Below, one piece after another: positions 1 through 5,900 of a DNA stretch of 8,527 bases (position 1 is the first letter of the stretch; every line of letters begins with the position of its first letter). The notes below the pieces were generated by a model. The model was given only the letters and a program-made list of their open reading frames with translations. It did not search any database and was not told the DNA's origin. Source of the stretch: an uncultured beta proteobacterium. Its GTDB lineage: Bacteria; Pseudomonadota; Gammaproteobacteria; Burkholderiales; Rhodocyclaceae. The stretch lies in NCBI GenBank assembly GCA_903910495.1, contig CAIVZW010000180.1, forward strand, positions 1 through 8,527. Reading direction: 5' to 3'. A program made the translations under genes and the position numbers.

Positions 1-249
1 GGGAGCATGCAGGTAGTCCCTTGACAGCCGGCGGATGTGCGGCTGCGCCGCGTCGTCGAGCTGGCGCAGCACGTCAAAGAACTGATCAACCCGGAAATCA
101 CCGGCCGGCTGCAGGGAGCCGAACCAGCCGTAGATCTCATCGACCGCCTTGAACGCATTGTCCAGCGGCAGCTCGGCGATCACCCGCCGGAGCTCCTTGG
201 CGTCAGCCAGCGGATGATCCGGACGCGACGAAAAAAAATTCAGCACCAT
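1..249 (-). CDS. Conserved-looking protein of unknown function, N-terminal fragment
   Basis: An open frame begins with ATG at 249 and runs off the left edge after 83 codons without a stop. The protein starts MVLNFFSSRPDHPLADAKEL and continues as a helical, charged sequence (for example LRRVIAELPLDNAFKAVDEI), with no signal peptide or membrane segment visible, so a cytoplasmic protein is likely. AGGA sits 9 nt upstream of the ATG and supports this start. Codon third positions are strongly G/C, as in the neighbouring housekeeping genes. The gene is divergent from thyA. A run of eight T residues at codons 4-7 is odd so close to the start. I do not recognise the family, and the missing C-terminal part prevents assignment. 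Confidence 0.7.
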   Translation of the reverse strand, partial: MVLNFFSSRPDHPLADAKELRRVIAELPLDNAFKAVDEIYGWFGSLQPAGDFRVDQFFDVLRQLDDAAQPHIRRLSRDYLHAP

Positions 250-303
250 GACGACCCATCCTGAATCCCGGCCAGCGGGAAAAGTGAGAGAGAGTATCCA
301 AAT

Positions 304-331
304 AGTATATAGCCCCGGCCAAAAGCTGCAA
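304..331 (-). promoter_or_regulatory. Possible sigma70-type promoter for the leftward gene
   Basis: Read on the minus strand, TATACT (304-309, 5 of 6 matches to TATAAT) follows a weak TTGCAG (326-331, about half matched to TTGACA) with a 16-nt spacer. It would give a leader of about 48 nt before the ATG at 249. The AT-rich patch stands out from the GC-rich surroundings. This rests on motif matching by eye only. Confidence 0.35.
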
Positions 332-414
332 GTCAGGAGACATTGCCGTCGGTCAGACGACAGGCACCGCCAATCGCTGGTCGAGAAAACAGGCAGGGGA
401 ACAGCCCAATCCAT

Positions 415-420
415 TACAAT
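415..420 (+). promoter_or_regulatory. Possible -10 element for thyA-folA
   Basis: TACAAT at 415-420 is a good match to a sigma70 -10 hexamer, 29 nt before the thyA ATG. No convincing -35 hexamer is seen at the expected spacing (about 392-397 reads GGCAGG). If used, it would give a very short leader of roughly 20-25 nt. The rest of the 250-449 intergenic space holds nothing else I can support. Confidence 0.3.
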
Positions 421-449
421 TCACTGCAGTCCAACTACCATGCAAATGT

Positions 450-1271
450 ATGAAGCCGTATCTTGACCTGATGCGCCATGTCTACGAACACGGCACCCCC
501 AAGTCCGACCGCACCGGAACCGGCACGCGCTCGGTATTCGGCTGGCAGATGCGCTTTGATCTCGACGCCGGCTTTCCGATGCTGACCACGAAAAAGCTGC
601 ATCTGCGCTCGATCATCCACGAACTGCTGTGGTTCCTGCAGGGCGACACCAACATCCGCTACCTGAAAGACAACGGGGTGCGCATCTGGGACGAATGGGC
701 CGACGAAAACGGCGATCTCGGCCCGGTCTACGGCCACCAGTGGCGTCACTGGAAAACGGCCGACGGGCGCGAAATCGACCAGATCGCCCGGCTCGTCGAA
801 GGTCTGAAGAATAACCCGGACTCGCGCCGGCACATGGTCAGCGCGTGGAACCCCGGCGATGTCGAGCGCATGGCTCTGCCCCCCTGCCACGCACTATTCC
901 AGCTTTATGTGGCCCCGGCGGCAACCGGTGACGCCGACCCGCGGCCCAGGCTCTCCTGCCAGCTCTACCAGCGCAGCGCCGACATCTTCCTTGGCGTGCC
1001 CTTCAACATTGCCTCCTATGCCCTGCTCACGCTGATGCTGGCGCAGGTCTGCGGCTATCGCCCCGGCGACTTCGTGCATACCTTCGGCGACGCGCATCTC
1101 TACAGCAATCACTTCGACCAGGTCCGCCTGCAGTTATCGCGGGACATCCGCCCGCTACCGCTCATGCGCCTGAATCCGGACGTGCAGGACATCTTCGCCT
1201 TCCGCTTTGAAGACTTCACGCTCGAAGGCTACGACCCGCACCCGCACATCGCAGCGCCCGTGGCGGTTTGA
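450..1271 (+). CDS. thyA: Thymidylate synthase
   Basis: Cytoplasmic enzyme that methylates dUMP to dTMP using 5,10-methylene-tetrahydrofolate and releases dihydrofolate. The 273-residue product aligns almost end to end with E. coli ThyA (264 residues) as I know that sequence. It has DRTGTGT with Arg21, the double arginine Arg126-Arg127, catalytic Cys146 in LPPCHALFQ, then [20 protein letters not shown] with Arg175, Asp178 and Asn186, and GDAHLYSNH with His216 and Tyr218. It ends [13 protein letters not shown], close to the classical C-terminus. The extra nine residues lie in one Pro/Ala/Asp/Arg-rich loop after the cysteine (about residues 155-167), so catalysis should be unaffected. The start at 450 matches the family N-terminus (MKPYLDLM), but no clear Shine-Dalgarno precedes it. 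folA follows with a 1-nt overlap, forming a folate-cycle operon. Confidence 0.97.
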   Translation: MKPYLDLMRHVYEHGTPKSDRTGTGTRSVFGWQMRFDLDAGFPMLTTKKLHLRSIIHELLWFLQGDTNIRYLKDNGVRIWDEWADENGDLGPVYGHQWRHWKTADGREIDQIARLVEGLKNNPDSRRHMVSAWNPGDVERMALPPCHALFQLYVAPAATGDADPRPRLSCQLYQRSADIFLGVPFNIASYALLTLMLAQVCGYRPGDFVHTFGDAHLYSNHFDQVRLQLSRDIRPLPLMRLNPDVQDIFAFRFEDFTLEGYDPHPHIAAPVAV

Positions 1272-1777
1272 TGAAACCGCACCAGACCAGGGTCTCGCTG
1301 ATTGCCGCCGTCGCCGCAAACCGCGTCATCGGCAAGGACAACCAGTTGCTCTGGCACCTGCCCGAGGACATGCGGCACTTTCGCGAAACGACACGCGGCA
1401 AGCCGGTGATCATGGGGCGCAGGACCTGGGAGTCGCTGCCCGACTCGTTCCGCCCGCTCCCCGGCAGGCACAACATCGTGGTCAGCCGCAACCCGGCGTA
1501 TCAGGCGCCAGAGGCGACCCTTGCCGCTTCGCTCGAAGAGGCAATTCTCAAGGCCGGAGATGCCGCCGAAGTGTTCGTCATCGGTGGCGCCGAACTCTAC
1601 CGGCAAGCGATGCCGCTGGCCCACCGGCTCTACCTGACCGAAATCGAGGAAAGCTTTGCCGGGGACGTGTGCTTCCCGGAAGTTCTGCCCAATGAGTGGG
1701 AAGAGATTTCGCGCCAGGCACAGCGCGGCAGCACAGGACTGGCCTTTTCCTTCGCGCTGTATCAGCGCCGCAACTGA
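1271..1777 (+). CDS. folA: Dihydrofolate reductase
   Basis: NADPH-dependent enzyme reducing dihydrofolate to tetrahydrofolate, cytoplasmic, and the target of trimethoprim. The 168-residue product has the chromosomal type I layout: SLIAAVAANRVIG near the N-terminus, WHLPEDM with the catalytic acid Asp33 (Asp27 of E. coli), KPVIMGRRTWESLP, the substrate-binding RPLPGRHNIVVSR, and the cofactor loop VIGGAELY. Length is ordinary for the family. The ATG overlaps the last base of the thyA stop (TGATG), giving start 1271. An in-frame TTG directly before it would add one residue and is less likely. The overlap implies translational coupling to thyA, which generates the DHF that FolA recycles. No terminator hairpin follows. 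The 3' end overlaps the stop of the convergent glycosyltransferase remnant by about 16 nt. Confidence 0.96.
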   Translation: MKPHQTRVSLIAAVAANRVIGKDNQLLWHLPEDMRHFRETTRGKPVIMGRRTWESLPDSFRPLPGRHNIVVSRNPAYQAPEATLAASLEEAILKAGDAAEVFVIGGAELYRQAMPLAHRLYLTEIEESFAGDVCFPEVLPNEWEEISRQAQRGSTGLAFSFALYQRRN

Positions 1778-2155
1778 TAGTCCTGCCTCTCGCACCACGC
1801 GGCCCACATGCCGCGCAAGGCCGCCTCGAAGTGCCGTGCAAAGCGTGGCGCGTCAAACAGCGGCGACGCCAGCACCTGCACGCGCAAGCCTTGCCGCAAC
1901 GCCGAGGTCATGCTGCGCCCCGGCCTCCTCGGGCAATAGTCGCGCCGCGTGCTGCAGCGCCAGCAGCGCGTCCTTACCCTGCATGAATCGGGAAAGGCCC
2001 AGCGCCTTCCAGGCGGCAGCGCAATCGGGATACTGGCCGGTCAGCTCTGCCGCACACGCCTCTGCTTCGGAATAACGCTTCGCGCCGAGCAATTCCTCCA
2101 GTTGGCGAAGTTCCTCCGCTTGCTCAGGAGCCTTCTCCCGCGGGGAGAAGGGTGC
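1762..2155 (-). pseudogene. Remnant of a TPR/SPINDLY (O-GlcNAc-transferase-like, GT41) glycosyltransferase
   Basis: Two pieces of one known architecture lie side by side in different frames. In one frame (about 2125 down to 1910) the sequence reads EQAEELRQLEELL, then GAKRYSEAEACAAELTGQYP, AAWKALGLSRFMQGKDALLA and AGAQHDLGVA, which is a typical TPR N-terminus. That frame stops at 1853-1855. In another frame (from about 1911 to a TGA at 1762-1764) it reads ALRQGLRVQVLASPLFDAPR followed by FARHFEAALRGMWAAW, the extreme C-terminus common in bacterial SPINDLY/OGT-type proteins. The catalytic GT41 domain that should lie between, normally several hundred residues, is absent, so an internal deletion with a frame change near 1900-1915 is the simplest reading. 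No ATG precedes the TPR part. An in-frame TGA at 2156-2158 and a palindromic repeat abut its 5' end. The family assignment is from memory of motifs, not a search. Confidence 0.65.
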
Positions 2156-2204
2156 TCACTCCCTCTCCCCGCGGGAGAGGGTTGGGGTGAGGGCCAGGCA
2201 CTCG
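2131..2204. repeat. Double palindromic intergenic repeat (REP-like)
   Basis: Two perfect hairpins lie in tandem. At 2131-2151, CCTTCTCCC and GGGAGAAGG enclose GCG. At 2161-2181, CCCTCTCCC and GGGAGAGGG enclose CGC. A 9-nt spacer separates them, and TTGGGGTGAGGGC follows the second arm. The second hairpin plus its GTTGGGGTGAGGG tail has the look of a palindrome I remember as widespread between genes in proteobacteria; I give it no formal name. The first hairpin's right arm can also pair imperfectly with the second's left arm. It lies just after the fecR-domain gene on the minus strand and could slow or end transcription or protect the mRNA 3' end, though no T-tract follows. Confidence 0.7.
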
Positions 2205-2218
2205 CCAAACCGGCCGTC

Positions 2219-2938
2219 CTAGAACGCGCAGGATGTATCGCCGTTCGCACCGTCCGGGCTACGGCCCCCGGCGTTGTTGTTGGCAATGGATTGCGGCATG
2301 GTGACCTGAATGCCCTGCCCCGGAGGAACATGCACCGGTGGGGTGTGCAGCCCGCCGACGAAGCCGAATTGACCGGCGCTATACTGCTGCGATCCCCCCT
2401 GGTTGGTGACCACGATCTCGCCCTGCGCCACGTCCACATGCAACCCATTGGGCGGCGGATTGCCGGACGGGGTATGGATTCCGCCACAGTCGTTGTTGCA
2501 TAGCAGCATGCCGTGGTTGGTTCCGCGAATCCCGATGGTCGCCACCGAGGTGGTATAGCCGACCTGGTCGCGCGAGCGCTTGCCAATCAGTCCGGTAACT
2601 GCACGCAACCCGCCCTTGAGCAGCCCCAGAATGACACTGTCCTTGCTTGCGTCGCTTTCGTTGAAGGCATATTTTTCGACCTTGAACTGCGTCTCGGGGC
2701 GCAACACGACCTCACCGCCATCGACGAACTTGATGCGCGCGTAGGTATCGGCTGCGGTGATCAGGACATCGCCTTCCTGCACGTCCGATTTGACCGAGAG
2801 CAACTTGACGGTGCCATCGGCCCGTTTGACCGAGAACGCGCCAGAGAGATGGGTCACCGAGCCGACGTCGGCTTCGCCTGCCAGTGCGGTGCTGCAATAC
2901 AGGACGCCGCAAAGCAATACCAAGAGTGATGTTCTCAT
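2219..2938 (-). CDS. Secreted FecR-domain protein of the TPS locus
   Basis: A 239-residue exported protein. Residues 1-20 (MRTSLLVLLCGVLYCSTALA) form a signal peptide with an AxA-type cleavage site. The residues before the cysteines do not form a lipobox. A FecR domain follows at about residues 24-145: VGSVTHLSGAFSVKRADG, a basic/hydrophobic beta-rich stretch with LRPETQFKVEKYAF, and the hallmark ATIGIRGTNH at 133-142. The C-terminal third holds another beta-type segment (GLHVDVAQGEIVVTNQGG) and a Pro/Gly/Asn-rich tail. Cys147 and Cys151 could form a disulfide. No membrane helix or sigma-regulator N-domain is present, so this is not the iron-signalling FecR regulator but the stand-alone periplasmic or surface type, whose function is unknown. 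The start at 2938 is set by the signal peptide and by AGGG 6 nt upstream. It lies 1 nt after the tpsA stop (TGACATG), so the two are co-translated. Confidence 0.88.
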   Translation of the reverse strand: MRTSLLVLLCGVLYCSTALAGEADVGSVTHLSGAFSVKRADGTVKLLSVKSDVQEGDVLITAADTYARIKFVDGGEVVLRPETQFKVEKYAFNESDASKDSVILGLLKGGLRAVTGLIGKRSRDQVGYTTSVATIGIRGTNHGMLLCNNDCGGIHTPSGNPPPNGLHVDVAQGEIVVTNQGGSQQYSAGQFGFVGGLHTPPVHVPPGQGIQVTMPQSIANNNAGGRSPDGANGDTSCAF

Positions 2939-2939
2939 G

Positions 2940-5900
2940 TCAGACCCTGCACTGACCCGGTTTTCCGCCGCGTCTGCCACTCTGTCCATTTCCCGTGCTC
3001 CCTTGCGAACCAAATGTGTCGGGCTCTTCGCCGCCGACGACTCCCCCTTCGAAGGTCTGCGTGCCCGCTGTCGTGCCTGACCCTAAGTGCAGTGGCGGGA
3101 GACCGCCGAGCGGAGGAGAACCGAGCTGTGTCTCGGACTTCAGTGCATTGATCATCTGCCCCTGATCGTCCGGCGGCAAACCCACTTCGGGCGGACTGAT
3201 GCCAGACATGCTCGCGATGCTGCCGTTGGGAGCGTACAGCGTAACGGAATCGCTGATGCTAATGCTGTTGCCGGCGACCACGGCAATGCTGCCAGACGTC
3301 GACGTGACATTGCCATTGATGGTCAGGTTATCCGTTGCGCCACCCGGAGGCGGCCCACCAGCGACCAGCGTGACATTTCCGATAGCCGTCACTCCGGCCA
3401 TACCGATGGTCAGCGGACTGTGCGTCACGATGAAAACCTGGCCTGGGGAGCTTATCGCTGTCACGTCATCGGTGGTCAGCGCGCCCCAGTTGGCGATGGC
3501 CACATCATTGGCCATGCTATTGACCGCCTTCAGCCGGGACACCTGGGTCTTGAGGTTCTTGATCGGGGACTCCAGCGAGCCAATGCCACTGTAGGCCGAG
3601 GCGTCAAGGCCATAGGCGAAGACTTTTATCCCGGCAGTGCTGTCCGTGATGTCGCCCATGTCTGAAGACAGGGTCACCGTGCCGGTCATATCGGTCACCA
3701 CCACCGGCGCATACGATAGGTCAATTCTGCCCAACGCCGAAAGCCGGATATTACCGCTGCCAGTACTGACGCCGTTGATCGCTACGGGGTCGTCAACGCC
3801 GCCACTCAACGCGGCAAGGGTCAGTGCACCACCGTTGTTGGCAAAATTGATGTCCCCGCTCGTGGTCCGGATGGACAGATAGCTGACATTGTTATTGTTG
3901 GACGGACCGTCCAGGCTCACCGACCCCCCGGCAGAGACACCCAGGGCAAGAGCGCTGATACTCCCCTCGGCCTGGGTAATTGCGGCCCCTGAGAGCAGCG
4001 CCAGCTTGCTGCCTGAACGATCAATCGACGCATTCACCGTGATCGGACTCGCACCGGCTTCCGCGCCGATGACGAGGGCGGGAGCATTGAAGGTGGTCAT
4101 GCTGGTATCGGTAATGTAGAGCGTATTCGGAGCACCGACATCCTCGCCGATGACAATGGCTCTTTCAGCCGAGTAGGGGGCGATGACGATGCCGACGTCG
4201 TCAGGATGTTCTGGGTCGTTTTTCACCTGCGCCTGGCCGCCGGACAGCGTCAACTTGTCAGTTTCCAGCGTGATTGATCTCGTCTGCCCATTCCCCAGCA
4301 TGCTGGAACCCTCACCACCCGTCAGAGTGATGCCCTTGCTCGCATCGGTGGCCTGGAAGAAAATCGTCTTGCCGCTGCTTGAAGCGGCCCAGTAATCGAT
4401 CCCGCCCGCCGTTAGAGTAATGTCCCCCATGCCGGCCTTGATCGGATCGTAGACCGTGATCGTATACCCGGGCGCCCGCAGATCGACCTGATGATCGACG
4501 GCCTTGATGCCCGAAACGCCGTTCACCGTACCCACTGTAAAATCATGAGCGTTAGTGAAGCGGAAATCGCCGGCACTCCTGGCCGCAAGCAGATCGCTCA
4601 CCTGATTGTTTTCGTTCAGGGTGACACTGCCCTGCGACCGGACCAGCAGATTTGTGGCCTCAATGGTTGCGCCAGGGGACTGGGTCACGCCGCCGGTGCC
4701 CGACTCGAGAACCAGATTGTTGGTACTGATTAAAGGGGGCCCTCCTTCTTCTTCGCCGAAGGCTATGATTTCACCGGACGGCGCGGGCGCGATCGTAATC
4801 GGGGCGCTGATATTGAGGATGCCCGACGTCGAGTCGCCGATGCGCAACTTGCCGTCACCGGTGGCACTCACATGATTCAGTTCATCCTGGGAAAGCTCCA
4901 GGAAGTTACTGTCCTGGGCATCGCCAAAGGACCCCAGATCGATGGCCCGACCCGCCGTAAAGGGCTTGAGCCATACGGTCCCATCCGTGAGGGCGTCGAC
5001 TCTGCCAGCCAGATCCATGCGATCAGCCGCCAGCGTGATCTTGTAGGCACTGATGGAGCTGTCGCCATCGACGGTCAGTTTGCTGCCGGCCTGCAGAACG
5101 GCCTTGCCTTCGGTCGTGATGGCTGACGAATTCAGAGTGATATTACCCCCGGCCGCCAGTTTGATCTTGCCGCTGCCGTAACCGAAATCACCACTATAGA
5201 CATCGATATTGTTGAGCACGATGTCGCTGCCTGCTCCAGCCGTTATCTTGATCTTGCCGCCGTTGTATTCACCGCCACTTCCAGCTTGCAGTCCGATCCG
5301 GGATGACTCAAGGTCCCCAAGGGTAACCGTGCCGGTCGCCGTGAGCGAAATATTGCCGGTGTCGGTTTGAATCCAATCCGCCACGGTGATGGCGCCAACA
5401 TTGTTGATTCTGACATTGCCGCCTTCGGCCTGAGTGATAGCCTGTGTCGTCAGAGTATCGGCCGTGTTGTTCAGCCTGATATTTCCGCCACCATAGTTGG
5501 TTGCGGTGAAACCGGTCACCCTATTGTCGCCGGCAAGGCGCGTCCCGCCATAGCTGTCTGTTCTCAGCAAGCCACCGCTGATCGACCCGGTGGTACTGTC
5601 AACCGTTTGCTCAATCCAATCGTATGCCGCCAGCCAGACATCGCCGGTTCCGGCGCTGATCGTGCCCGGTACCGAAAGCGCCCCCCACAACGAAAACAGG
5701 GCGATGCTGCCGTTCGTTGAGGCTGCTTTAACCGTCAGGTTGGTATCGCCTTGATAAAAAATGTCTCCGGAATATGAATCCAGTTCGATGGTCGGAACAC
5801 TGTTTCCGGTGTAGGTATAATAGCCTCCACCTTCACATTCACACGTATGCCATACGGCATTGTGACCGGGCAGATAGATGCCCGTACCGGCACTCACGGT

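Noticed and set aside
435..890. 151-codon minus-strand open frame opposite thyA
   Set aside because: It lies wholly against the well-matched thyA coding strand, has no family features, and is expected from high GC and codon bias.
1229..1807. 192-codon minus-strand open frame opposite folA
   Set aside because: Antisense to a clear dihydrofolate reductase; the translation is Arg/Gly/Ala-rich with no recognisable domain.
2131..2181. The double hairpin as a Rho-independent terminator
   Set aside because: The stems are strong and GC-rich, but neither is followed by a T-run on either strand; the arms match a dispersed-repeat type better.
2041..2586. 181-codon minus-strand frame overlapping the FecR-domain gene and the repeat
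   Set aside because: It is shifted against the clearly coding FecR frame and reads through the palindromic repeat; its composition is Arg/Pro/Ser-rich as expected for a shadow frame.
2219..2938. FecR-domain protein as the iron-dicitrate sigma-factor regulator
   Set aside because: It has a signal peptide at the extreme N-terminus, no cytoplasmic anti-sigma domain and no membrane helix, and no FecI-type sigma factor or TonB receptor is nearby.
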